Shown: in pieces, positions 25,650 to 34,804 of the stretch
How positions within the stretch are numbered: the first letter of the stretch is position 1
Layout: every line of letters starts with the position of its first letter
Origin: CBDIHP01 sp965279195
GTDB taxonomy: Bacteria > Planctomycetota > Planctomycetia > Isosphaerales > Isosphaeraceae
Length of the DNA stretch: 64,000 bases
Assembly: GCA_965279195.1 (NCBI GenBank)
Contig: CBDIHP010000046.1
Span: forward strand, 290,118 to 354,117
Direction: 5' to 3'
Position numbers and translations under genes: made by a program
The notes under the pieces: model-generated
Database searches by the model: none
What the model was told of the DNA's origin: nothing
Seen by the model: the letters and a program-made list of their open reading frames with translations, nothing else

Positions 25650-28466
25650 TCAGGCCCCCGCCGGGTTCGCGAGCCCTTCGATCACACCCACGCAGCGGGC
25701 ACACAAGGTCGGGTGGGCCGAGGATTCGCCGACCGTCGGCCGGAGGTTCCAGCATCGCTCGCACTTGGCGTGCTGCGACTTGGTCGCGGAGGCCGACAGT
25801 TCAGTCGCGGAGTCGCTCGCGAAAAGCTTGATCTCGGAGACCATGGTGATGGTCGTGAGGATCCCGTTCGAGGGCTCCAGCTCGGCGATCGTCGCGGCGG
25901 GACCGGTGAGCTCGAGCGACGCCTCCTGGGCGCTGCCGATCACCTTGTCTTTGCGGAGCCCTTCGAGCGCGACGTACGCCAGCTCGCGGATCGTGCGGAA
26001 GGTCTTCCAGCGTTCCTGGATGGCCTTGTCATCGAACCGCTCGTCCGGCCGGGGGAACTCGGCCAGGTGGACGCTCGCGGGCTTGCCGGCCGAGGCGGGG
26101 ACCAGCTCCCAGAGTTCCTCCGCCGTGTGCGGGATCACCGGGGCGAGCAGGCGGACGAGCGCGTCGTGGAGCCTTGCCATGACGTACTGGGCCGCGCGCC
26201 GGTCGGCGCCGGTCGGTGCCTCGGCGTACAGGCGGTCCTTGAGCACGTCGAGGTAGAAGCTCGACAGGTCGACCGCGCAGAACTGATAGATCCGCTGATA
26301 GACCTTGTAGAACTCGAATTCCTCGTACGACTCCCGCACGTCCCGGATCAACGCATTCAACTGCCCCAGCGCCCAGCGGTCGATCTCGTGCAGGGCCGCG
26401 ACGTCGAACGTGCTCGGATCGAAATTCGCGTAGTCTTCGAGGTTCCCGAGGAGGTACCGGAACGTGTTCCGGATCTTCCGGTACGACTCCGACATCTCCT
26501 TGATCCCGCGCTCGCTCATGCGGACGTCGTCGGCGTAGTCGAGGCTGGCGACGTAGAGCCGGAGCACGTCGGCCCCGTACTGCTCGGTCGCCTTCACCGC
26601 CGAGATGGCGTTGCCGCCCGACTTGGACATCTTCTTGCCCTGGTCGTCGACGATGAATCCGTGCGTGAGCACGTTCTCAAAGGGCGGCCGGCCGTTCGCG
26701 CCCATCGAGGTCAGGAGCGACGACTGGAACCAGCCACGGTGCTGGTCCGAGCCTTCCAGGTAGAGGTAGGCGGGGAAGCCGAGGTCGAAGTCGCCCGAGA
26801 GCACCGCGCGGTGGCTGGAGCCCGATTCGAACCAGACGTCGAGGATGTCGCCTTCCTTGCGGAACTTCGTGCCGCCGCACTTCGAGCACGCGGCGCCCTT
26901 GGGCGCGATCTCCTCGACCGGCCTGGAGTACCAGGCGTCGGCCCCCTCCTTGCGGAAGAGGTCGCGGAAGTGGCGGACGGTCTCGGCGGTGAGGAGCTGG
27001 GTCTCGCACGACTCGCACCCCAGCGCGGGGATCGGCACGCCCCAGGCACGCTGGCGGCTGATGCACCAGTCGGGCCGGAGGGTCACCATCGCCTCGATCC
27101 GCGATCGCCCCCACGACGGCATCCAGCGGACGTCGTGGTTGATCGCGTGCAGGGTCTTCGTCCTCAACGCATCATGATCCACCGAGATGAACCACTGTTC
27201 GGTCGCCCGGAAGATCACCGGCTTCTTGCACCGCCAGCAGTGCGGGTAGCTGTGCTTAAAGCTGAACGCGTGGAACAGCACGCCCAGCCCCTTGAGCTTC
27301 TCGACGATCAGGGGGTTGGCCTGGAAGACCGTCTTGCCGACGAGTTCCTCGGGGGCTTCGCTGGTGTAGCGGCCGGAGGAGTCGACCGGGCTGAGGGTCG
27401 GCAGGTTGTAGACGCGGCCGGTTTGGTAGTCCTCCGCACCGTGCCCGGGCGCGGTGTGGACCAGGCCAGTGCCGTCCTCGACGCTGACGTACTGCGCGAG
27501 AACGATCGGGCTGACGCGGTCGATGAAGACGTGGCGATAGGTCGCGTGCTCCAGCTCGCGGCCCTTGCAGCGGCCGAGTTCGCTGAACTCGGTCACCCCG
27601 CGCAGGCCCATGACCTTCGCGACGAGGTCGGCCGCGAGGATGGTCCGGACGGATTCGCCCGTCGTCGGGTCCACATACTGGATGCCGACGTAGGTGATGT
27701 TCTCATTCGCCGCGATGGCGACGTTGGCGGGGAGGGTCCAGGGCGTCGTCGTCCAGATCATGACGTTCCAAGGCCCCGGTCCCCAGGATTCGGGGACGCC
27801 CGAGACCATCGGGAAGTTCACGTAGACGGACGTGGACGTCTCCTCGCTGTACTCCAGCTCGGCCTCGGCCAGGGCGGTGCGGTCCTGGAGGCACCAGTGG
27901 ATCGGCTTGAGCTGGCGGAAGATGTAGCCGTTGTCGACCAGGTCGGCCAGGACGTCGAGGATGCCGGCCTCGTAGCGGGGGTCGAGGGTGAGGTATGGAT
28001 CCTCCCAGTCGCCGAGGATCCCCAGGCGCTGGAACTGGGTGCGCTGGGTGTCGACCCACTTCATCGCTTCGACCTGGCAGAGCGCCCGGATCTCGGCGAA
28101 CGACATCGCGGCGGCCTTGGAACCCAGGTCCTTCATGACCTTGTGCTCGATCGGCAGGCCGTGGCAATCCCACCCGGGGACATAAGGGCTGTCGTACCCC
28201 TGCATGTTGAGGGCGCGGACGACGATGTCCTTGAGCACCTTGTTGAGCAGGTGCCCCATGTGGATCTCGCCGTTCGCGTACGGCGGGCCGTCGTGCAAAA
28301 CCCGACGCGGTTTGCCCTTGCGCTCCTCGCGAATCCTCTCGTAGAGGTCGTCGGCCTTCCAACGCTCCTGAATCTTCGGCTCGCGGACCGTGAGGTTCGC
28401 CTTCATGTCGAACTTCGTGGCCGGAAGGTTCAGCGTCTCTTTGTACGGCTTGGCGTTGGTCGACAT
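25650..28466 (-). CDS. ileS: Isoleucyl-tRNA synthetase
   Basis: 938 residues, the usual bacterial length. The class I signature is PYANGEIHMGHLLNKVLKD (HMGH about residue 65), the editing domain is intact, and KMSKS is near residue 610 (GKKMSKSGGNAIS). The C-terminal zinc finger reads CERCWNLRP and CARC (about residues 902-925). It charges tRNA-Ile in the cytoplasm. Its 144-base upstream region shows no obvious T-box-like structure. Co-transcribed with purN. The opposite strand has a very long open frame that is a codon-bias shadow. Confidence 0.97.
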   Translation of the reverse strand: MSTNAKPYKETLNLPATKFDMKANLTVREPKIQERWKADDLYERIREERKGKPRRVLHDGPPYANGEIHMGHLLNKVLKDIVVRALNMQGYDSPYVPGWDCHGLPIEHKVMKDLGSKAAAMSFAEIRALCQVEAMKWVDTQRTQFQRLGILGDWEDPYLTLDPRYEAGILDVLADLVDNGYIFRQLKPIHWCLQDRTALAEAELEYSEETSTSVYVNFPMVSGVPESWGPGPWNVMIWTTTPWTLPANVAIAANENITYVGIQYVDPTTGESVRTILAADLVAKVMGLRGVTEFSELGRCKGRELEHATYRHVFIDRVSPIVLAQYVSVEDGTGLVHTAPGHGAEDYQTGRVYNLPTLSPVDSSGRYTSEAPEELVGKTVFQANPLIVEKLKGLGVLFHAFSFKHSYPHCWRCKKPVIFRATEQWFISVDHDALRTKTLHAINHDVRWMPSWGRSRIEAMVTLRPDWCISRQRAWGVPIPALGCESCETQLLTAETVRHFRDLFRKEGADAWYSRPVEEIAPKGAACSKCGGTKFRKEGDILDVWFESGSSHRAVLSGDFDLGFPAYLYLEGSDQHRGWFQSSLLTSMGANGRPPFENVLTHGFIVDDQGKKMSKSGGNAISAVKATEQYGADVLRLYVASLDYADDVRMSERGIKEMSESYRKIRNTFRYLLGNLEDYANFDPSTFDVAALHEIDRWALGQLNALIRDVRESYEEFEFYKVYQRIYQFCAVDLSSFYLDVLKDRLYAEAPTGADRRAAQYVMARLHDALVRLLAPVIPHTAEELWELVPASAGKPASVHLAEFPRPDERFDDKAIQERWKTFRTIRELAYVALEGLRKDKVIGSAQEASLELTGPAATIAELEPSNGILTTITMVSEIKLFASDSATELSASATKSQHAKCERCWNLRPTVGESSAHPTLCARCVGVIEGLANPAGA

Positions 28467-28609
28467 GGGATGCGTCGGGTTTCGATAGGAGAATGGAAGT
28501 TCGGCACGAGGCGGCCGCCCGGGGTCGGACAGGCTCCCGACGCGCCGGGTTCATCCCGCTCGGGTTCCAGATTCAGAACGAATAGTGTGCGTTCCGGCCC
28601 GCCGGGTCG

Positions 28610-29440
28610 TCAATCGGCCAGGCGTTCGAGCACGCCCCGGACGATCGTCCGGAGCTTCCCCTCGGCCGTCCGGGCCACCGCGAGGATCTCCTCGATGCGG
28701 ACCGGTTCGAGAGCGTCCGGCAGGCAGAGGTCGGTGATGATCGAGAAGCCCAGGACCTTCAGCCCCGCGTGGACCGCTACCAGCACCTCGGGCACGGTGG
28801 ACATGCCCACGACGTCCGCGCCGATCGCCCGGAGGAACCGATACTCGGCGCGGGTTTCGAGGTTCGGGCCGGTGACGCCGACGTAGACGCCCCGGTGGGC
28901 GACGATCCTGTTCTCGAGCGCGACCTGGAGCGCGAGTTCGGCCAGATTGGCGTCGTACGGCTCGATCATGTCGGGGAACCGGGGCCCGAGCCGTTCGTCG
29001 TTGGGGCCGATGAGCGGGTTGACGCCCATCAGGTTGACGTGGTCCTCGATGACGACGAGGTCCCCCTTGCGGTGCAACGGGTTGAGCCCGCCGGCGGCGT
29101 TGGAGATGAGGACGGTCTTGCAGCCCAGTTCCTTGAGGACGCGGATTGGGAAGGTCACCTGCGCGGGCGTGTATCCCTCGTAGAGGTGGAACCGCCCCTC
29201 CATCGCGGCGACCGTCTTGCCGGCGAGCGTGCCGCAGACGAACTGGCCCTTGTGGCTGGTGACCGTCGAGTGCGGGAAGTGGGGGATGTCGTTGTAGGGG
29301 ATGACCGCCTCGGCCCGGATCTCCTCGGCGAGGGCCCCCAAGCCGGTGCCCAGGATGATGCCGACCGTGGGCTGCCCTTGCCAGCGAGACCGGATTGCGG
29401 CGGTGGCCTGGTCGACGTCCTGCCAGCGGTGCGAGTCCAT
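28610..29440 (-). CDS. Purine nucleoside phosphorylase
   Basis: 276 residues from ATG 29440 (MDSHRWQDVDQATAAIRSRW); the frame upstream reads into intergenic sequence. Family 2 (trimeric) PNP motifs: VGIILGTGLGALAEEI (phosphate site), GRFHLYEGY, VLISNAAGGLNP, VGVTGPNLETRAEYRFLRAI and VVGMSTVPEVLVAVHAGLKV. It cleaves guanosine or inosine type nucleosides with phosphate for purine salvage. The TPR gene lies upstream with a gap of 125 bases. Confidence 0.93.
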   Translation of the reverse strand: MDSHRWQDVDQATAAIRSRWQGQPTVGIILGTGLGALAEEIRAEAVIPYNDIPHFPHSTVTSHKGQFVCGTLAGKTVAAMEGRFHLYEGYTPAQVTFPIRVLKELGCKTVLISNAAGGLNPLHRKGDLVVIEDHVNLMGVNPLIGPNDERLGPRFPDMIEPYDANLAELALQVALENRIVAHRGVYVGVTGPNLETRAEYRFLRAIGADVVGMSTVPEVLVAVHAGLKVLGFSIITDLCLPDALEPVRIEEILAVARTAEGKLRTIVRGVLERLAD

Positions 29441-29565
29441 GGTCGGGTCGGATCCTGGGGAAATCAAAAAACCGTCCCGGGCGAGGCGTCGATTCGCCAG
29501 GCCCGCGACGGCGTCACTGAGCGGGAGGAGTCGCGTAGAGATCGTGCGGAACCGGACCGGCCGTC

Positions 29566-30000
29566 TCACTCCAGGCCCGCATAGAGCCTGAGGTAGCGGG
29601 CGAACCGGGGGTCGCTGCGGAGCGTCTTCAGATCCGGGTCGCGCTGGAGGTGCCGGATATGGTCGTAACCGAGCCGGAGGGACCGCTCCAGGGCGTCGAA
29701 CGCGGCGTCGACCATCCCCATGAGTGCATAGCTGCAGGCCAGATTATACCAGGGGATCGGCCGATCCGGGCGGAGCTTTGTGAGCTGGCGGTCGATCTGG
29801 AGTGCCTGGGAGTAGAGCCCCCGGGTGGCCAGATTCTTGGCGTGCACCTTGAGGACGTCGGCGTACAGGGGGTCGCGCTGCAGGATCCGCCCGAGGAATT
29901 CGAGTTCGAACTCCAGCTGGTTTAGCCGTCGTAATTTCCGGGTCGAGGTCTCCGGAACCGACTTATCCGGGGAATCGCTCGCATCAAACGATGAGGCCAT
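29566..30000 (-). CDS. TPR-repeat protein
   Basis: 144 residues. Two to three tetratricopeptide-like helical pairs: YADVLKVHAKNLATRGLYSQ, ALQIDRQLTKLRPDRPIPWY, NLACSYALMGMVDAAFDALE. It ends DPDLKTLRSDPRFARYLRL, the standard ending of planctomycete TPR proteins. No signal peptide. Its partner is unknown. Confidence 0.82.
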   Translation of the reverse strand: MASSFDASDSPDKSVPETSTRKLRRLNQLEFELEFLGRILQRDPLYADVLKVHAKNLATRGLYSQALQIDRQLTKLRPDRPIPWYNLACSYALMGMVDAAFDALERSLRLGYDHIRHLQRDPDLKTLRSDPRFARYLRLYAGLE

Positions 30001-30335
30001 ACCCGAGACGCTCCCTGGGCAATCGAGTCCGCTGAGACCGGGATGGGGACGGTGGGGAAACGGAAAGGTTTCTTGACACCGTCAACTTACTCGACCGGTT
30101 CCGGGCGTACCACGGGATTGCCTTACAAAAACGCCAGTGTCGTTCCTGGTGAACACTCCGGGGCGTTCACGGCGACGACGCGCCGCATCGTCACCCTCTA
30201 TCTTACCTGGCTTCACCAGGCGGAGCAAATAGAAAAGCGAGGCCAGCGAACGCCCGATCGGAGATCCGACCCGGCGCAAGCTGGCCCTGACAGGGGAGTT
30301 CCCGAGATGGACGTCTGTCCGCCGGGCCCGGACGA
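30001..30335. other. Intergenic region with no supported gene
   Basis: The region lies between the start of the TPR gene and the end of the acidic-protein gene. It has a somewhat lower GC stretch near 30060-30240 but no convincing start, hairpin or repeat. It probably contains the TPR gene's promoter and the acidic gene's terminator; I cannot place either. Confidence 0.4.
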
Positions 30336-30698
30336 TCAAAGATCGTCGAGATCCTCATCGTCGTCGTCGAGGCCGTCGAGGTCATCGTCCTCGTCATCCT
30401 CGTCGTCGTCGAGGTCGTCTTCCTCGTCGAGGTCGATGTCCTCGATGTCGGTCAGATCCTGGTCGTCGTCGAGGTCGTCTTCTTCCAGGTCGTCATCGTC
30501 GAGGTCGTCATCGTCGTCGAGGTCGTCGTCGAGGTCGTCATCGTCGTCGTCGAGTTCCTCGTCGTCGTCCTCGAATTCCTCGTCGTCCTCCTCGTCCGGA
30601 TGGCGGGCGACGCAGGGGGTGACACCCCACTCGAGTTCGTCGAGGCCGAGGTGTCTCGGTTCCTCGGCGAGCGCGGTCGATTCCAGGCTTTGCCACAT
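30336..30698 (-). CDS. Asp/Glu-rich acidic protein
   Basis: 120 residues from ATG 30698 (MWQSLESTALAEEPRHLGLD); an upstream open stretch to 30893 is not coding-like. After a 45-residue ordinary head with WGVTPCVARHPDEED, the remaining 70 residues are almost pure Asp/Glu/Leu (EELDDDDDDLDDDLDDDD), written with GAC/GAG codons, so the DNA is a near trinucleotide repeat. Such tails are intrinsically disordered and may bind basic proteins or metal ions. The repeat could vary in length by slippage. Function is unknown. Confidence 0.75.
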   Translation of the reverse strand: MWQSLESTALAEEPRHLGLDELEWGVTPCVARHPDEEDDEEFEDDDEELDDDDDDLDDDLDDDDDLDDDDLEEDDLDDDQDLTDIEDIDLDEEDDLDDDEDDEDDDLDGLDDDDEDLDDL

Positions 30699-30898
30699 CG
30701 TGTCAGTCCTTGGGCCTGTGGGTCGAGAGGAGGTCGCCTCCCGGCTCGACATGCGGGGGAATGTCTCGGCGTGAAGTGAATCGCCCGGAGGCGGGTTCCG
30801 AGTCACCCGTAGCGGAGACCTATTCGTAGAAAAGGGATAGATGATTGTCAAGCGACGAAGGATGGTTTCGGAACGCCCGCCATCGGGGTTCACGAAAG

Positions 30899-31879
30899 TT
30901 ACCCGAATCGCACCGATTGTCCGGCCCCGGCGGAGCGGATGATCGCCTCCAGGAGCCGGATCGTCCCGAGCGCATCCTCAGCGGGACAGCACAGGGGCCG
31001 ATCCTCCCGGATGGCCGCGACGAAGTTGGCGTCGATGCTCTCCGCCGGCGCCGGCAGCGTCGCCACGAGCCCCTCCCCCGGGGAGTCGGCGGGGTACTCG
31101 GTCAGGCTTTGATCGGTCACCCGGAGGCGTCCGCCTTCACCAAAATAGGAGATCTCGAACAGGGAGCCCGGCGAGACGCCCGAAAGCCCGAGTGACACGG
31201 CGGTTCCGTCGGCCAGGAGGATCGACGCCGACGTCACGAGGTCGAGCCCCGACTCGTGCCGGCTCTGGAGCGCCGTCACCTCGCGGGCGACCTGCTGGGT
31301 CGACCAGAGCAGGGCGTCGAGCAGGTGGTCCCCCGAGTCGGCCAGGATCCCGCCGCCGGCGACCTTGGGGTCGAACCGCCAGGAATTCTCGGCCCCCCCG
31401 TGGGTCTGGAGCCAGGGCTGGGCCAGGACCGCCGACACCAGGCGGACCCGGCCAATGGACCCGGAGGAGATCCGCCGACGCGCCTCGGCCAGGCTCGGCA
31501 GGAGCCGGAATTGATGCCCGACGGCGACCTTCCTGCCGCGGCCCCTCGCCAGCCCGACGATGTCGACCGCCTCCTGGACGTTCGTCGAGAGGGGCTTCTC
31601 GATGAAGAGGTGGCAGCCCGCCTGGAGCGCGTCCATCGCCGGCCGGTAATGCGCGACGTGCGGCGTGAAGATCGCCAGGGCGTCGGGCGAGGTCGCCTTG
31701 ATCAGGTCGACGTGGTCCGGGAAGGCCCGGGCACCCTGTGCGCCCGCCAGCGCCTCGGCCGCGTCCCGGTCCGGGTCGGCGAAGCCGACGATCGAGACGC
31801 CGGGGAGGCCCGACAGCCGCGTCAAATGCACGCGCGCGGCGTATCCGCAGCCGATGATCCCGATGCGCAGAGGATCCAT
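30899..31879 (-). CDS. Gfo/Idh/MocA-family oxidoreductase (cytoplasmic)
   Basis: 326 residues from ATG 31879, with GAGG six bases upstream; a TTG two codons earlier is less likely. It opens MDPLRIGIIGCGYAARVHLT, a Rossmann NAD(P) fold without a signal peptide. HLFIEKPLSTNVQEAVDIV contains the conserved EKP, and GGGILADSGDHLLDALLW the catalytic His region (GDHLLD). It probably oxidises a sugar or cyclitol. It ends close to the upstream region of the acidic gene and is otherwise monocistronic. Confidence 0.9.
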   Translation of the reverse strand: MDPLRIGIIGCGYAARVHLTRLSGLPGVSIVGFADPDRDAAEALAGAQGARAFPDHVDLIKATSPDALAIFTPHVAHYRPAMDALQAGCHLFIEKPLSTNVQEAVDIVGLARGRGRKVAVGHQFRLLPSLAEARRRISSGSIGRVRLVSAVLAQPWLQTHGGAENSWRFDPKVAGGGILADSGDHLLDALLWSTQQVAREVTALQSRHESGLDLVTSASILLADGTAVSLGLSGVSPGSLFEISYFGEGGRLRVTDQSLTEYPADSPGEGLVATLPAPAESIDANFVAAIREDRPLCCPAEDALGTIRLLEAIIRSAGAGQSVRFG

Positions 31880-32024
31880 CAACAACCTCGGTCACCGAGA
31901 AGAGGGAAGCGGCGCGGAACGACGGGCGAGCCGGGCTTATCCCAGCAAGCCGGCCCCCCCGCGTCAAGACATTATCCGGGCCGGTCAAGCGGTCCCTCGC
32001 GGTTCCCCCGATCCACCTCCCGGA

Positions 32025-32864
32025 TCAGCCCGCCGAGCGGAGCACGCACTCGATCTCCTCGACCAGCGAATGGCCCTCCAGCGGCGTCAGGAGCATCCCC
32101 GAGCAGCCCGCCTGCCGGCCTCGCTGCTGGTCGAGGTCCAGCGGATTCTTCGAGACCAGGATCACCGGGATCCGCCGGGTCTCCTCCAGGCTCTTGAGGA
32201 GCTTGCAGATCCGGTAGCCGTCGATCTTCGGCATCCCCGTGTCGACCAGGATCACCTCGGGATGCTCCTTCCGGGCCATCGGCAGGACCTCCAGGCTCTC
32301 CCGGGCGCGGACGACCCGGTAGCCCTTCGGCTCCAGGGAGGCCTCCACCAGCGTCGGCACCCGGTCGTCGTCGTCCACGACGAGGATCGAGTGGGTCCTG
32401 GGCGGCGCGATCATCGTCTCGTCGTCCGGGGCCGCCCGCTCGGCCGCGAGGTCGTCTGGCAGGGGTTTCATGCCCGGGAATTCGCCGGTGCGGTCGGAAT
32501 CCGAGTCGTCGGTGCCCGGCGGGTCGTGGAGCGCGGGGTGCTCCGCATCGGCGGGCCGGCCGGGACGCCGATCGACCCGCGGCGGCGAGCAGTCGAGGGA
32601 GTCGCCCCGGCGGATCAGCCCCTCGATCCAGGACTGCCCCGCCTGCGCGAGTTCGTCGGCCGGATCGAGGCGGAGCGCATTGCGGAGGCAGTTCAGGCAG
32701 GCCATCGGCGAGTCGGCCGCGGCGGCCATCCAGATCCACCATCGGGGGTCGTTCAGGCCCCTCTCGGCCCGGTCCAGGAGGCGCAGACGGGCGCGGTCCG
32801 GTCGGCCCCCGAAGACCATCTCCACAACGTCGCTGTACGGCCCGACGGTCGACGATTCGCCCAT
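32025..32864 (-). CDS. Response-regulator-like protein with degenerate receiver
   Basis: 279 residues from ATG 32864 (MGESSTVGPYSDVVEMVFGG), preceded by a purine-rich site. The N-terminal half has a TPR-like segment (MACLNCLRNALRLDPADELA), followed by a disordered Pro/Asp-rich linker. The C-terminal 125 residues are a receiver domain: SILVVDDDDRVPTL, EVILVDTGMPKIDGYRIC (phospho-acceptor Asp present) and IPVILVSK. The conserved switch Lys before Pro is replaced (GMLLTPLEGH), so phosphorylation signalling may be altered. An Hpt gene lies just past the ABC-F gene. Confidence 0.85.
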   Translation of the reverse strand: MGESSTVGPYSDVVEMVFGGRPDRARLRLLDRAERGLNDPRWWIWMAAAADSPMACLNCLRNALRLDPADELAQAGQSWIEGLIRRGDSLDCSPPRVDRRPGRPADAEHPALHDPPGTDDSDSDRTGEFPGMKPLPDDLAAERAAPDDETMIAPPRTHSILVVDDDDRVPTLVEASLEPKGYRVVRARESLEVLPMARKEHPEVILVDTGMPKIDGYRICKLLKSLEETRRIPVILVSKNPLDLDQQRGRQAGCSGMLLTPLEGHSLVEEIECVLRSAG

Positions 32865-33030
32865 GTCTCTCGCCCCCTGACGCCAAACTCGGATTCCCAC
32901 GTTCCCGTAGGAACGCTAGGTCGCCGTTCGGACCGCGTCAAACAAGGACGATGGCGGCGTTGACGGGCGGAGACATGGCCCCGGGCGGCAGCCCGCGTGG
33001 TTTGACTGGTCGCGATCGCGGATCCGAGGC

Positions 33031-33080
33031 TAGAATGGGATCTCAGCCCGAGGTTGCCGGCGCGGCACTCGGGGTTTTTC
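33031..33080 (+). promoter_or_regulatory. Terminator-like hairpin in the ABC-F leader
   Basis: A -10-like TAGAAT (33031-33036) is followed by a stem of CCCGAG (33047-33052) with CTCGGG (33068-33073) plus an inner TGCC/GGCA, and then TTTTT (33075-33079). This has the form of an intrinsic terminator, and it lies 28 bases before the ABC-F ATG, after a divergent gene, so nothing upstream needs terminating. It may attenuate the ABC-F gene. There is no well-placed -35. Confidence 0.45.
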
Positions 33081-33106
33081 GTTTCGCCACCCCGAGAACC
33101 CGTTCC

Positions 33107-34804
33107 ATGATCCGCCTGATCGGTGCGCGCAAGAACTTCGGACGCCAGGTCCTTTACGACGGGATCGACGCCTCGATCGTGCGCGGCGAGCGGATCGGCC
33201 TGCTCGGCAAGAACGGCACGGGGAAGTCGACCCTCTTCAAGATCCTCACCGGCGCCGACCACCTCGACGGCGGCCAGGTCCTCCGCGACCGCAATTGCTC
33301 GGTCGGATACCTGCCGCAGGAGATCCACCCCCTCAGGGAGGGGACGGTCTTCGAGAACATGCTGAACCAGCTCGGGCCCTGGACCGAGGCCGATCGCCGG
33401 CTCAAGGCGGTCATGAAGGGCCTGGAGGAGGGGGATCCGAAGGCGCTCGAATCCTACGACGACGCCATGGAAGGGTTCCTCTCGGCCGGCGGCTACGAGA
33501 TGGAGCCGCGCGCCAAGGCCATCCTCCAGGGCCTCGGCTTCCGGGTCGCCCAGCTCGAGGCGCCGGTCGCGACGCTGTCGGGCGGCTGGGCCATGCGGCT
33601 GGCGCTCGGCGGCCTGCTGGCGTTCGAGCACGACCTGCTGCTGCTCGACGAGCCGACGAACCACCTCGACCTGCTGAGCCTCAAGTGGTTCGAGGACTTC
33701 CTCCTCGGCTACCCCGGCGCGATCCTGATCACCTGCCACGACCGCGACTTCCTCGACCGCGTCATCGACAAGAGCTTCGAGCTCGATATGGGCAAGCTCT
33801 ACATGTATCAGGGGAATTACTCCGCCCACATCCCCCAGAAGGAGCACCGACTGGCCGTCCACCAGGCGTCGTTCGACGGCCAGCAGAAGAAGATCAAGCA
33901 GATGCAGGACTTCGTCGACCGCAACCGGGCCAACGCCGCCACCGCCTCCCGCGCCCAGAGCCGCCTCAAGGCCATCGAGAAGATGGACAAGATCGACGCG
34001 CCCAAGACCGACAACTCCGCCATGCGGATCAAGCTCCCCGAGCCACCCCGCAGCGGACAGGTGGTCGCCAAGCTGACCCAGGTCGGGTTCGCCTACGGCA
34101 CCAAGGTCATCTACTCGAACCTCGACCTCGAGATCGAACGCGGCGACAAGGTCGTGCTCGTCGGGCCCAACGGCGCGGGCAAGACGACCCTGATGAAGAT
34201 GCTCGCCGGCATCCACACCCCGAACAAAGGCGAGATGGCTCTCGGCGCCAACGTCTTCTGCACCTACTTCGCCCAGCACCGCGTCGAGGCGCTCGACCTC
34301 AAGTCGACGGTGCTCAACAGCATTCGCGAGGTCCACCCCGGCGCCAGCGAGGGGTCCCTGCGACACCTCCTCGGCTCGTTCCTCTTCAGCGGCGACGCCG
34401 TCGACAAGCCCGTCAGCGCGCTCTCGGGCGGCGAGAAGACCCGGCTCTGCCTCGCCAAGATCCTCACCGTCGCCCACAACTTCATCATGATGGACGAGCC
34501 GACCAACCACCTCGACGTGGCCAGCCGCGACATCCTCGAGGAGGCCCTGCAGGAGTACGAGGGCACCCTCTGCTTCATCTCGCACGACGAGCACTTCATC
34601 CGCGCCGTCACCACCAAGGTCATTGAGGTCGATGATGGCAAGGTCACTGTGTACCCGTCCGACTACGACAGCTATCGCTACATGAAGCTCAAGCAGTCGG
34701 CCGACTCGCCGTTCGCAGTGCTCACCCGGGGCCTGAAAGCCAGGACCGAGGACAAAGGCAAGGGGGACGCGAAGTCGGGGGGCCGAGGCGCATCGGTCGC
34801 CTGA
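33107..34804 (+). CDS. ABC-F ATPase (EttA/Uup-like)
   Basis: 565 residues from ATG 33107 (MIRLIGARKNFGRQVLYDGI). Two ATPase domains: the first with GLLGKNGTGKSTLFKIL, LSGGWAMRLALGGLL and LLLLDEPTNHLDLLSL; the second with VLVGPNGAGKTTLMKMLAGI, LSGGEKTRLCLAKIL and IMMDEPTNHLDVASRD. A charged linker (KKIKQMQDFVDRNRANAATA) joins them, and there are no membrane segments. These features define ABC-F proteins, which act on ribosomes in translation or antibiotic protection. The C-terminal 42 codons overlap the convergent Hpt gene. Confidence 0.94.
   Translation: MIRLIGARKNFGRQVLYDGIDASIVRGERIGLLGKNGTGKSTLFKILTGADHLDGGQVLRDRNCSVGYLPQEIHPLREGTVFENMLNQLGPWTEADRRLKAVMKGLEEGDPKALESYDDAMEGFLSAGGYEMEPRAKAILQGLGFRVAQLEAPVATLSGGWAMRLALGGLLAFEHDLLLLDEPTNHLDLLSLKWFEDFLLGYPGAILITCHDRDFLDRVIDKSFELDMGKLYMYQGNYSAHIPQKEHRLAVHQASFDGQQKKIKQMQDFVDRNRANAATASRAQSRLKAIEKMDKIDAPKTDNSAMRIKLPEPPRSGQVVAKLTQVGFAYGTKVIYSNLDLEIERGDKVVLVGPNGAGKTTLMKMLAGIHTPNKGEMALGANVFCTYFAQHRVEALDLKSTVLNSIREVHPGASEGSLRHLLGSFLFSGDAVDKPVSALSGGEKTRLCLAKILTVAHNFIMMDEPTNHLDVASRDILEEALQEYEGTLCFISHDEHFIRAVTTKVIEVDDGKVTVYPSDYDSYRYMKLKQSADSPFAVLTRGLKARTEDKGKGDAKSGGRGASVA

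Noticed and set aside
25431..28886. A 1,151-codon open frame opposite ileS
   Set aside because: Antisense shadow caused by GC-rich codon bias; ileS has all catalytic motifs and the antisense product resembles nothing.
30340..30600. GTC/GAC trinucleotide repeat as a microsatellite or CRISPR-like array
   Set aside because: It is the coding sequence of an acidic tail with a proper start; there are no spacers.
33002..33036. TTGACT and TAGAAT as a standard promoter for the ABC-F gene
   Set aside because: The spacer is 23 bases, too long; only the -10-like box is retained as a possibility.
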